The notes under the pieces were generated by a model that saw nothing but the letters and a program-made list of their open reading frames with translations, made no database searches and had not been told where the DNA came from. A stretch of DNA of 5,291 nt from Rhodoluna sp. (GTDB taxonomy: Bacteria; Actinomycetota; Actinomycetes; Actinomycetales; Microbacteriaceae): positions 1 through 5,291 of the forward strand of contig JAPLAJ010000145.1 of assembly GCA_026393335.1 (NCBI GenBank), read 5' to 3'. The translations under genes and the position numbers were made by a program. Numbering within the stretch: the stretch's first letter is position 1; each line of letters starts with the position of its first letter. Positions 1 to 5,291 of the stretch are shown in pieces.

Positions 1-473
1 ACTAGATAGTTTGGAATTACTCGAACGTGGAAACCTAACTGCTTACCTAGATCTTTCAGTGTTTCAACATCGCCCTGTTGATCAACCCCAAAGCGGAAAC
101 CTTCACCAATGGTGACTATTTTTGCCTTTAATGATTCAACCAAAACGGTGCGAACAAACTCTTCAGGGGTTAGCTGGGATAAGTACTGGTCGAAGGGAAG
201 ATTCAGAACTAGTTCTATACCCGCCTGTTCCAGCAGTTCTGATTTCTGATTTTGGCCAATCAAAGCTTGAGGCTCGGTACCTGGACTAAGAATCGAATGT
301 GGATGTCTGTCAAATGTCACTACAACGGGAATCAATAGATGTTCGTCAGCTGATTCAATTGCTTCGGCAAGTAGCTGCTGATGACCTAGGTGAATGCCAT
401 CGAACTTGCCTATGGTTATTGAGCTTTCAGGCAGCCCTGCTGGAATTTCTGCGGTAGATGAAACCGTAATCAT
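1..473 (-). CDS. ribF: Bifunctional riboflavin kinase/FAD synthetase, N-terminal part (3' end cut off by window)
   Basis: This cytoplasmic enzyme makes FMN from riboflavin and ATP (C-terminal flavokinase domain) and FAD from FMN and ATP (N-terminal adenylyltransferase domain). The window holds 157 codons from the start, covering most of the FAD synthetase domain; the flavokinase domain lies outside. The nucleotidyltransferase signature is clear at residues 22-32 (GKFDGIHLGHQ, with the HxGH core at 28-31). A second family motif is TFDRHP at 53-58, where the usual form is TFDPHP. A third is GEGFRFG at 123-129, usually G-x-D/N-F-x-F-G. The ATG at 473-471 is chosen because AGGAGGG lies 7 bases upstream and the signature falls at the expected distance. 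The ATG shares one base with the stop codon of the upstream membrane gene (TAATG), so translation is probably coupled. ribF commonly follows truB in actinobacteria; here a membrane protein and Pst genes precede it. Identity is confident; the substitutions are conservative enough to expect activity. Confidence 0.93.
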   Translation of the reverse strand, partial: MITVSSTAEIPAGLPESSITIGKFDGIHLGHQQLLAEAIESADEHLLIPVVVTFDRHPHSILSPGTEPQALIGQNQKSELLEQAGIELVLNLPFDQYLSQLTPEEFVRTVLVESLKAKIVTIGEGFRFGVDQQGDVETLKDLGKQLGFHVRVIPNYL

Positions 474-853
474 TAGCGAACCCTCCTAATCCACCACAAA
501 CCGAACAATGGCAATGCTAGTGGAATGAAGGCGTAGCCCATACCAAAATATGACCAGACACTTGGGTGAGCAAAAAGTTCTGGGATAAATACGCTTAGAG
601 ATCCAATTGTGATTACCCCGGCAAGTTCAAAAACTAATGTTTTCTTAGCCAGCGAATAATTGCCTTTAGCCAAGGCCAAAGTGGCCACAATGTAAACAAT
701 CGCTGCTACAAGGCTCAACCAATAAGCCAACGGAGCTTCGTCATACTTTCTGAGCAACTGGTAGATAGCTCTGACTGAAGCAGACAGGGCAAAAACTGCA
801 TAAATAGCAATTACCAGGTTGCCTGCGCCTCTTGTTTGACTCTTGGAACTCAT
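473..853 (-). CDS. Small four-helix integral membrane protein, function unknown
   Basis: The product is a 126-residue protein with no catalytic motif that I can identify. Four hydrophobic segments are visible at about residues 12-30, 42-62, 72-93 and 101-122. The ends are basic (an N-terminal Lys/Arg stretch and a C-terminal RRVR), which suggests both ends face the cytoplasm. It resembles small actinobacterial membrane proteins annotated only as hypothetical, including an EAPLAY stretch near residue 39 and a PLALPLFGLWW stretch in the last helix. The family assignment is from memory and unchecked. The gene starts 18 bases after the lipoprotein gene's stop and overlaps ribF by one base, so the three genes are probably co-transcribed. 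The start is slightly uncertain: AAGGAC abuts the ATG with no spacer, while a weaker TTAGG lies about 9 bases away. No better in-frame start is visible. Coupling to ribF hints at a link to flavin supply or use, but the sequence does not show it. Confidence 0.85.
   Translation of the reverse strand: MSSKSQTRGAGNLVIAIYAVFALSASVRAIYQLLRKYDEAPLAYWLSLVAAIVYIVATLALAKGNYSLAKKTLVFELAGVITIGSLSVFIPELFAHPSVWSYFGMGYAFIPLALPLFGLWWIRRVR
481..487 (-). promoter_or_regulatory. Ribosome binding site of ribF inside the upstream gene
   Basis: AGGAGGG on the minus strand ends 7 bases before the ribF ATG. It lies entirely within the last codons of the upstream membrane-protein gene (Arg-Arg-Val-Arg-stop). Together with the TAATG overlap this supports translational coupling and fixes the ribF start. 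Confidence 0.75.
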
Positions 854-871
854 GTCCTTAAGCCTAACGAC

Positions 872-1933
872 CTATTCGGTTGGTAGCGGCTTTGGTGTTG
901 GTAGGCCTTTACTTATAGAAAGGAGCGCTTCAATACGCACTGGCTCAGGAAGAGGTGCATAGTTTGAAGCACCGAGGGCACCTTGAGAATCAAGTCTCAA
1001 CATGAACCTGGCTGCTGCTCGAGAAACCAATGAGTCAGTTCCACAAACAGTAAAGTTCACTGGATAAATGATTTGGTAAGGCTCAGGGGCAAAGTCTGAT
1101 CCTTCAGGAGCTGTTGGAGTCTTGTTTGCATCAAGAACAACTCCTACCCCATTGGCATCTTTACTAACTAACCATTGAGTGGAAGCAGACTGGATACCAG
1201 CAACATCTGGTGTTGCCAAAATTGGTTCTTGAAATTCTTCATTGAAACCCATGTAGATTGCTGCAGGATATAGTGCTAGAGCCACAGCGTAACTGTTTGG
1301 CACAATTGCCATCTGTCCATCTTCAAGAAGTGCGTAATCTTCCATTGCCGGATGATCAACTGCTGAAACAACTGAGTTATCGGAAGACAAACCTTTGAGT
1401 TTCAGATAATCGTTGACCGACTTAAGTGCTTGAGTGTCAGCAGTTGGAAGAATGGAAAGTGGGAAGTCCGGCATCTCTGCTCCAGGGTTATCGGAGCCTA
1501 ATTGATTCCAATTGGTGATTGACCCATTTAGAATTCCTTGAATGCTTTCAGCAGATAAATTCAAAGAAGCAATTTCGGATTGGTAGAAAACAACTACACC
1601 AGCATCTACAGCTAGTGGCACTGAAGTAACTGCTTCACATAAAGGTGCGTATTCAGTAACTTCAGCGTTTGCAGTCAAGGCATCATCGCCTTGGACCATT
1701 GTCATCACAGGCTCAGGATCAACGCAGGCATAGCTCAACGAATCTGCCCAGCCAATAAGCAAATCAGTCATATTGCCAGGCACAACAACTTTGGACTCGC
1801 CTTCAACACAGGTGTAAGTCTGTTCAGCTATCTGAGCAGCAACCTCTGGAGGCATAGGAGGGTCACAAGCAGTTAGGGCAAGGGATGCAGTGCCAAAGAT
1901 AAGGGCTGCTCCGATAACTCTTGAACTTCTCAT
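872..1933 (-). CDS. PstS-like substrate-binding lipoprotein with a degenerate phosphate pocket
   Basis: This 353-residue exported protein has a lipoprotein signal peptide ending in the lipobox LTAC, with Cys23 as the predicted lipidated residue. The fold resembles PstS (PBP-like family). SAESIQGILNGSITNW at about 127-142 parallels TPEIISGILKGTITRW of the neighbouring PstS. The C-terminal NYAPLPEPVR at about 324-333 parallels the GY-x-P segment of PstS. The ligand loops differ: the TGSGTG loop of PstS corresponds roughly to VQGDDA near 80-85, and the Arg-x-x-Gly-Ser-Gly-Thr loop to LPTADT near 162-167, which removes the arginine and the SGT. Four further cysteines (42, 70, 99, 297) could form disulfides. 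The tail is proline-rich. AAGGA lies about 8 bases before the ATG. The gene follows pstS by 83 bases across a strong stem-loop. It may bind another ligand, act as a membrane-side partner of PstS, or be a sensor; the sequence does not decide between these. Confidence 0.85.
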   Translation of the reverse strand: MRSSRVIGAALIFGTASLALTACDPPMPPEVAAQIAEQTYTCVEGESKVVVPGNMTDLLIGWADSLSYACVDPEPVMTMVQGDDALTANAEVTEYAPLCEAVTSVPLAVDAGVVVFYQSEIASLNLSAESIQGILNGSITNWNQLGSDNPGAEMPDFPLSILPTADTQALKSVNDYLKLKGLSSDNSVVSAVDHPAMEDYALLEDGQMAIVPNSYAVALALYPAAIYMGFNEEFQEPILATPDVAGIQSASTQWLVSKDANGVGVVLDANKTPTAPEGSDFAPEPYQIIYPVNFTVCGTDSLVSRAAARFMLRLDSQGALGASNYAPLPEPVRIEALLSISKGLPTPKPLPTE

Positions 1934-1967
1934 GACTGTCTTCCTTCTTTTTTCTGTTAACAGGCTA

Positions 1968-1997
1968 ATGGTGCGACTGAAGATTCAGCCGCACCAT
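1968..1997 (-). other. Strong RNA stem-loop between pstS and the lipoprotein gene
   Basis: Read as minus-strand RNA, an 8-bp outer stem (AUGGUGCG with CGCACCAU) continues through a G-U wobble (positions 1989 and 1976) into a 4-bp inner stem (CUGA with UCAG). The loop has 4 bases, and one further A-U pair may shrink it. On the other strand the wobble becomes an A-C mismatch, so the structure is better formed in the pst-direction transcript. It begins 19 bases after the pstS stop. No U-tract follows, so it is not a standard intrinsic terminator. A 3'-end stabiliser for pstS mRNA, a processing site or a partial terminator would all fit. Confidence 0.6.
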
Positions 1998-2016
1998 CAA
2001 CCAATCTGTTTTGAAA

Positions 2017-3081
2017 CTAGCCGATTAGCTTGATCTGCTTTAGAACAGCAGTCTTCAGTGAGCTACCAACTGGAACATAACCTAGAGTTGCGGCCTTTGC
2101 AGGAACACAAGTCATAACCATGTAGTTGAACCAGTTCTGAACAGCCAACTTAGTAGCGTTTGTGCTCTTTAGCTTGGTGTCACCGCCATTGTCGAAGCGA
2201 GGAGCTAGACCGTAGGTAACGATTGACAACTGGTAAGCACCAGAGATTACCTTAGTGAAGTCAATGTTCAAGGTTCCGTTAGTTGCGTCGCTTGCGCTTA
2301 CAACAGGTGTCTGAGCATTGATGAATCTTCCTGCAGCAGATGGTGTTGGTGCAACGAATGCTCCAGCAGCGTTTCTTAGCTTCGCGATACCAACATCAGC
2401 TGTCAGCGCATCTGATAGATCGAAGTAACCAAAAGCGTTTGAGTTGTCTTCGATGTATGCAGCAAGTAGCTGTGAGTTAGCGAATGAAGTTGAGTTGGTA
2501 GCAAAGTCTGCTCCAGCTGCTGCCTTCATGTCGCTGCTTCCCTTAGTCCAGCCACCAACAGTCTGTGATAGGTAGTTGGTTAGGTTCGAGTTAGTACCTG
2601 AACCTGAAGCGCGGTAAGCAACCTTGATTGCCTTCTTAGGAAGCTTGATACGTGTGTTGATCGCCTTGATTGAAGCATCGTCCCAACGTGTGATAGTTCC
2701 CTTTAGAATTCCAGAGATGATTTCTGGGGTTAGCTGTAGACCATCGCCTACACCAACTGCAGAGTAAGCAAATGCAACTGGACCACCAAGTAGTGGAACG
2801 GTTACGTATGGGAATGAAGGTGCACCGCTTGAATAAGGTGAGTCAGTCATACCGTACTGGATGTTTCCAGCAGCGAATTCTGTACGACCGGTACCTGAAC
2901 CGGTTGAAGTGTATGTTGCATCGTTAGTTGTGTATGCAGCGGCACATGCCTGGATCATGCCGTTAGCAAATGATGAGCCTTTACCTGCTAGTGGAACACC
3001 TGCAGCTTGGGCTGGAACAGAAACAATCAGCCCTGCCACAACGGCTAGTGCTGCAACTGCGGTCGTAATCTTGTTACGCAT
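2017..3081 (-). CDS. pstS: Phosphate-binding protein PstS of the Pst ABC transporter (no lipobox)
   Basis: PstS captures inorganic phosphate outside the membrane and delivers it to PstC/PstA. The 354-residue protein has a Sec signal peptide (MRNK, a hydrophobic stretch at about 5-22, then AQA cleavage near residue 26). The binding pocket is readable against E. coli PstS: GKGSSF at 33-38 supplies the Thr10/Phe11 equivalents, TGSGTG at 60-65 the Ser38 loop, MTD with Asp80 the Asp56 equivalent, and Arg157 with Ser161-Gly162-Thr163 the Arg135 and Ser139-Thr141 set. The residue equivalent to Asp137 is Ser159. The PstS-typical ILKGTITRW is at 125-133 and GYVPVG at 334-339. Cys46 and Cys325 may form a disulfide. 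No lipobox cysteine or C-terminal anchor is present, which is unusual for a Gram-positive PstS. AAGGAG lies 4 bases before the ATG. The gene follows pstB by 118 bases containing inverted repeats, so it probably has its own control. Function is confident; anchoring is unclear. Confidence 0.95.
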   Translation of the reverse strand: MRNKITTAVAALAVVAGLIVSVPAQAAGVPLAGKGSSFANGMIQACAAAYTTNDATYTSTGSGTGRTEFAAGNIQYGMTDSPYSSGAPSFPYVTVPLLGGPVAFAYSAVGVGDGLQLTPEIISGILKGTITRWDDASIKAINTRIKLPKKAIKVAYRASGSGTNSNLTNYLSQTVGGWTKGSSDMKAAAGADFATNSTSFANSQLLAAYIEDNSNAFGYFDLSDALTADVGIAKLRNAAGAFVAPTPSAAGRFINAQTPVVSASDATNGTLNIDFTKVISGAYQLSIVTYGLAPRFDNGGDTKLKSTNATKLAVQNWFNYMVMTCVPAKAATLGYVPVGSSLKTAVLKQIKLIG

Positions 3082-3085
3082 TTTT

Positions 3086-3091
3086 CTCCTT
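3086..3091 (-). promoter_or_regulatory. Ribosome binding site of pstS
   Basis: AAGGAG on the minus strand lies 4 bases before the pstS ATG. This is a near-perfect Shine-Dalgarno sequence, and it supports the start that places the signal peptide correctly. Confidence 0.7.
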
Positions 3092-3104
3092 GGAGTCGTG
3101 TGGT

Positions 3105-3120
3105 TATCGAAATTTCGATA
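3105..3120. promoter_or_regulatory. Perfect 16-base palindrome upstream of pstS, candidate operator
   Basis: TATCGAAATTTCGATA is perfectly self-complementary and becomes 20 bases (3103-3122) if one mismatch is allowed. It lies 13 bases upstream of the pstS ribosome binding site and 23 bases before the start codon. Such a site suits a dimeric repressor, or the transcript could fold it as a short 5-bp hairpin with an AAAUUU loop next to the ribosome binding site. The regulator cannot be named from the sequence. The PhoB/PhoP family normally uses direct repeats, not this form. Confidence 0.5.
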
Positions 3121-3157
3121 TCTTCAGTATTAGAAACATATGAAAACTAGAGGCTGT

Positions 3158-3191
3158 GTTTACCTTTCGCGATGGCGAATGTCAGGTTAAC
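3158..3191 (-). promoter_or_regulatory. Nested inverted repeat just after pstB
   Basis: On the minus strand GTTAACCT (3191-3184) pairs with AGGTAAAC (3165-3158) with one mismatch. Inside it TTCGC (3179-3175) pairs with GCGAA (3170-3166) around a CATC loop, leaving a 4-base GACA bulge. The structure starts 8 bases after the pstB stop. No U-tract follows. It could be an RNA hairpin separating pstCAB from pstS expression. Alternatively, GTTAACC at 3191 and ATTCGCC at 3180 are spaced 11 bases apart, the spacing of actinobacterial PHO boxes, though the match to GTTCACC is imperfect (6 and 5 of 7 bases). Confidence 0.4.
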
Positions 3192-3199
3192 AGTTGGTA

Positions 3200-3985
3200 T
3201 TAACCGAAGTGCCCGTTGACGTAGTCATTGGTTCTCTGGTCGATAGGACCATTGAAAACCTGCTCTGTAGAGCCGAATTCGACTACTCCACCAGGTGTGT
3301 TCTCATCGGCTAGGAAGAAGGCGGTTTGGTCAGAAACACGCTGAGCCTGCTGCATATTGTGGGTAACAATGACAATTGTCATGGTTTCGCTTAGCTCTTG
3401 GATTGTCTCTTCGATACGACGGGTTGAGCCCGGGTCAAGGGCAGAACAAGGCTCGTCCATGAGGATTACCTTAGGGTCCATGGCTAGAGATCTTGCTATA
3501 CACAGGCGCTGCTGCTGTCCACCGGAAAGAGAAATAGCTTGGTCATTTAGGCGGTCTTTGACTTCATTCCAGATAGAGGCTCTTCTGAGTGAGGTTTCAA
3601 CCAATTCTTCTGCGTTTTCAATTTTGCGACCGCTAAGTCGAAGTCCACTGAGAATGTTGTCCTTGATAGTCATAGTTGGGAATGGGTTTGGCTTTTGGAA
3701 AACCATTCCAACCTTGATGCGAACGCTTACAGCATCGGTTGATTCGTTATAGATATCTTCACCATCAAGATATACAGCTCCAGCAAGACCTGCTCCTGGG
3801 ATAAGTTCATGCATTCTGTTTAGAGTGCGAATAAAGGTTGACTTACCGCAACCGCTAGGACCGATCAACGCTGTTACCTGGTTGGCAGGAAAAGTTAGGT
3901 TCACTTTCTCAAGAACCTGACGTTCACCGAACCAAACGCTAATGTCTTCTGATCTGAGAGTTGAAGCTGTGCTCAAGCTATTCAT
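3200..3985 (-). CDS. pstB: Phosphate ABC transporter ATP-binding protein PstB
   Basis: PstB is the cytoplasmic ATPase that powers phosphate import through PstC and PstA as a dimer. The 261-residue protein has every ABC motif. Walker A GPSGCGKST is at 42-50 and the Q-loop VFQKPNPFP at 95-103. The signature LSGGQQQR is at 153-160, Walker B with catalytic Glu at 173-179 (VILMDEP), the D-loop SALDP at 181-185, and the switch His at 209. KPNPFP and the C-terminal NDYVNGHFG are typical of PstB and set it apart from other importers. DEPCSALDP, with Cys for the usual Thr, is a form I associate with actinobacterial PstB. The ATG overlaps the pstA stop as ATGA, with AGAAGG 7 bases upstream, so translation is probably coupled. 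Length is normal and no motif is damaged. Confidence 0.97.
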   Translation of the reverse strand: MNSLSTASTLRSEDISVWFGERQVLEKVNLTFPANQVTALIGPSGCGKSTFIRTLNRMHELIPGAGLAGAVYLDGEDIYNESTDAVSVRIKVGMVFQKPNPFPTMTIKDNILSGLRLSGRKIENAEELVETSLRRASIWNEVKDRLNDQAISLSGGQQQRLCIARSLAMDPKVILMDEPCSALDPGSTRRIEETIQELSETMTIVIVTHNMQQAQRVSDQTAFFLADENTPGGVVEFGSTEQVFNGPIDQRTNDYVNGHFG

Positions 3986-5043
3986 TTGCTTGCCTTCTTT
4001 TTTGTGGTTTTTGATTTACTGAGAATTCTGGCTAAGCCGAAGAGTAGACCTACTACCATCAGTAGAACTAGTGCTGCTCCCCATGCTCTGGCTTGGGAGG
4101 TTTGGTATGAACTGGCCAAGTAGTTGTAGATAAATGTTGGAAGAGTGGTCATACCACCATCAAATGGATTCAGTGAAGTTGAGCTGCTTGGGTTCATGGT
4201 CAGGATCAATGGAGCAGTCTCTCCGACTACACGAGCAAGACCCAAAAGCAAAGCTGTCATCAAACCAGATTTAGCCGCTGGAAGAATCACTTGGAAGAAT
4301 GCTCGGTAGTTAGGAGCACCAAGAGCCAGCGCTGCATATCGAAGATCTACTGGCACTAATCTCAAAGCTTCTTCAGCCACTCTGGCAACTGTTGGCAACA
4401 TCAGCGGGAATAGCGCTAAAGCACCGGTGAAACCAGATCTGCCCATCTGAGTGGCTTCAATGATTGTGAGAATAAACAATCCAGATACAACAGATGGCAG
4501 ACCAGATAGAGCCTGAGTGAAAGTTCTGACCAGGTTCCTAGTCTTGGATTGACTCTGGGTTAGATAGACAGCCATAGCAATACCTAATGGAACAGCAGCC
4601 AAGGTAGTTAAACCTACGACCATCAATGTTCCTAGAATTGCGTGTCCAACTCCGCCGTATTCCAGTGATGTAGTCGGTGACACGTAGACGTTGTTCTGGC
4701 TAAAGAACTGCCAAGAGATTGCTCTACCACCCTCAACAATTACCGAGAACAGGACTGAAAGTAGCAAAACCAGTACGAATGTAGAGAAGAAAATTGTGAT
4801 TACAACCAGAGCCGCATCGCCAATACCTCTTTTGCCGTATGCCCTAACTCCAACTAATCCAGCTGCAATTAGCTGTAGCGGCAAGAACACTGCGATAAGT
4901 GCAAGGTTCACATCGAGGTTTGATAGTAGAGCAAACAACATAGTCAGTGGAAGAGGAATTGCAACCGCAAGGAGAATTTCAAATCTTCTCTTGAGATTTG
5001 CTCTTCGCCAAGGCTGCACTGTCGGTCTCACGCTAAAGGACAT
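3982..5043 (-). CDS. pstA: Phosphate ABC transporter permease PstA
   Basis: PstA is one of the two membrane channel subunits of the phosphate importer. With the ATG at 5043-5041 it has 353 residues. About eight hydrophobic segments are visible (roughly 21-40, 46-66, 76-103, 130-161, 180-195, 207-220, 261-281, 321-341). The first two form an N-terminal addition to the six-helix core, as in many actinobacterial PstA proteins. The EAA loop, which docks on PstB, runs from about 223 to 243 (AEEALRL to LALGA), and the family motif ARVVGETAPLI is at about 270-280. The C-terminal tail is lysine-rich and cytoplasmic. A TTG five codons upstream is rejected as the start because it overlaps GGAGGA, which is the proper ribosome binding site for the ATG. 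The start shares a base with the pstC stop (TAATG), and the end overlaps pstB by 4 bases. Confidence 0.96.
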   Translation of the reverse strand: MSFSVRPTVQPWRRANLKRRFEILLAVAIPLPLTMLFALLSNLDVNLALIAVFLPLQLIAAGLVGVRAYGKRGIGDAALVVITIFFSTFVLVLLLSVLFSVIVEGGRAISWQFFSQNNVYVSPTTSLEYGGVGHAILGTLMVVGLTTLAAVPLGIAMAVYLTQSQSKTRNLVRTFTQALSGLPSVVSGLFILTIIEATQMGRSGFTGALALFPLMLPTVARVAEEALRLVPVDLRYAALALGAPNYRAFFQVILPAAKSGLMTALLLGLARVVGETAPLILTMNPSSSTSLNPFDGGMTTLPTFIYNYLASSYQTSQARAWGAALVLLMVVGLLFGLARILSKSKTTKKKASK

Positions 5044-5291
5044 TAGTTCTTCCTCCAAGGCTGAGCTCTGTTGACGATTACGTTGGCGATGTAGTTGATG
5101 ATCAAAGTTACGACAAACAGCACAAGACCGGCTGCCATCAGACCATCTTTTTCTGCACCGTTAGCTTCACCAAAGCGAGCAAGAATCCAAGAAGCAACTG
5201 CTCCTCCCTGAGGCTCAAGTAGTGCTCCCCAGTTGATGTCGAAACTTAGGTTCAGTACGTAGAAGATTGCTACAGTCTCACCGATAGCTCG
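5043..5291 (-). CDS. pstC: Phosphate ABC transporter permease PstC, C-terminal part (5' end outside window)
   Basis: This is the final 82 residues of the second channel subunit of the phosphate importer; the start lies beyond position 5291. The fragment opens with RAIGETVAIFYV, which matches the PstC signature RAIGETMAV just after the EAA loop. A short extracellular region follows (WGALLEPQGGAVASWILARFGEANG), then a last transmembrane helix at about 52-70 of the fragment (AAGLVLFVVTLIINYIANVI). It ends in a basic tail, VNRAQPWRKN. This layout matches the end of PstC proteins. The TAA stop shares its last base with the pstA ATG, so the two permease genes are probably translated in a coupled way at matched levels. 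The frame is open to the window edge. Confidence 0.93.
   Translation of the reverse strand, partial: RAIGETVAIFYVLNLSFDINWGALLEPQGGAVASWILARFGEANGAEKDGLMAAGLVLFVVTLIINYIANVIVNRAQPWRKN
5051..5056 (-). promoter_or_regulatory. Ribosome binding site deciding the pstA start
   Basis: GGAGGA on the minus strand ends 7 bases before the ATG at 5043. It lies within the last codons of pstC (Trp-Arg-Lys-Asn-stop) and overlaps the competing upstream TTG, which makes the TTG an unlikely start. Confidence 0.75.

Noticed and set aside
1691..1876. Plus-strand open frame of 61 codons
   Set aside because: It lies antisense within the lipoprotein gene, has no recognisable domain, and is best explained as a shadow of the real gene.
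1934..2016. Intrinsic terminator after pstS
   Set aside because: The stem is strong but the bases after it (UAGCCUGUUAACAG) contain no U-tract, so a standard terminator is not supported.
2861..3133. Plus-strand open frame of 90 codons across the pstS start
   Set aside because: It is antisense to the signal peptide and pocket-encoding part of pstS; its hydrophobic stretch is the reverse of alanine/valine-rich codons.
3126..3155. Sigma-70 type promoter upstream of pstS
   Set aside because: TAATAC at 3132-3127 is a poor -10 match and nothing like TTGACA lies 16-18 bases upstream of it, so no promoter is called.
3357..3752. Plus-strand open frame of 131 codons
   Set aside because: It is fully antisense to pstB, whose motifs are all intact; the composition is serine/arginine-rich and shows no family.
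5044..5058. TTG start for pstA adding five residues
   Set aside because: The TTG overlaps the GGAGGA ribosome binding site that serves the ATG at 5043, so translation almost certainly begins at the ATG.
4691..5074. Plus-strand open frame of 127 codons
   Set aside because: It is antisense to the start of pstA and the end of pstC, both well supported; no domain or ribosome binding site is convincing.

Overview
The window looks like chromosomal DNA of a low-GC actinobacterium (roughly mid-40s percent GC by eye). Freshwater or marine lineages related to Microbacteriaceae or Nanopelagicales are plausible. The evidence is the typically actinobacterial PstA form with an N-terminal extension, the DEPCSALDP form of Walker B in PstB, and a small four-helix membrane protein attached to ribF. 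The exact taxon cannot be fixed from this sequence.

All real genes lie on the minus strand, so transcription runs from position 5291 toward 1. The order is pstC (3' end only), pstA, pstB, a 118-base gap, pstS, an 83-base gap, a lipoprotein related to PstS, a small membrane protein, and ribF (5' part only). pstC/pstA and membrane gene/ribF both overlap as TAATG; pstA/pstB overlap as ATGA. Translational coupling is therefore likely at all three junctions. No gene-free stretch exceeds 300 bases and no phoU is present.

PstC and PstA form the membrane channel and PstB the ATPase of the high-affinity phosphate importer; PstS captures phosphate outside the membrane. pstS sits after pstB rather than before pstC and encodes a Sec-exported protein with no lipobox. 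The next gene encodes a lipoprotein with the same overall fold but with the phosphate-binding residues replaced. The pair, a non-lipidated canonical PstS beside a lipidated PstS-like protein without a recognisable phosphate pocket, is the most unusual thing here.

The two gaps carry structured DNA. Between pstB and pstS are a nested inverted repeat and a perfect 16-base palindrome just upstream of the pstS ribosome-binding site. Between pstS and the lipoprotein gene is a strong stem-loop without a U-tract, probably an RNA element that separates the expression of pstS from that of the genes after it. I see no RNA gene, mobile element, CRISPR array or convincing sigma-70 promoter.
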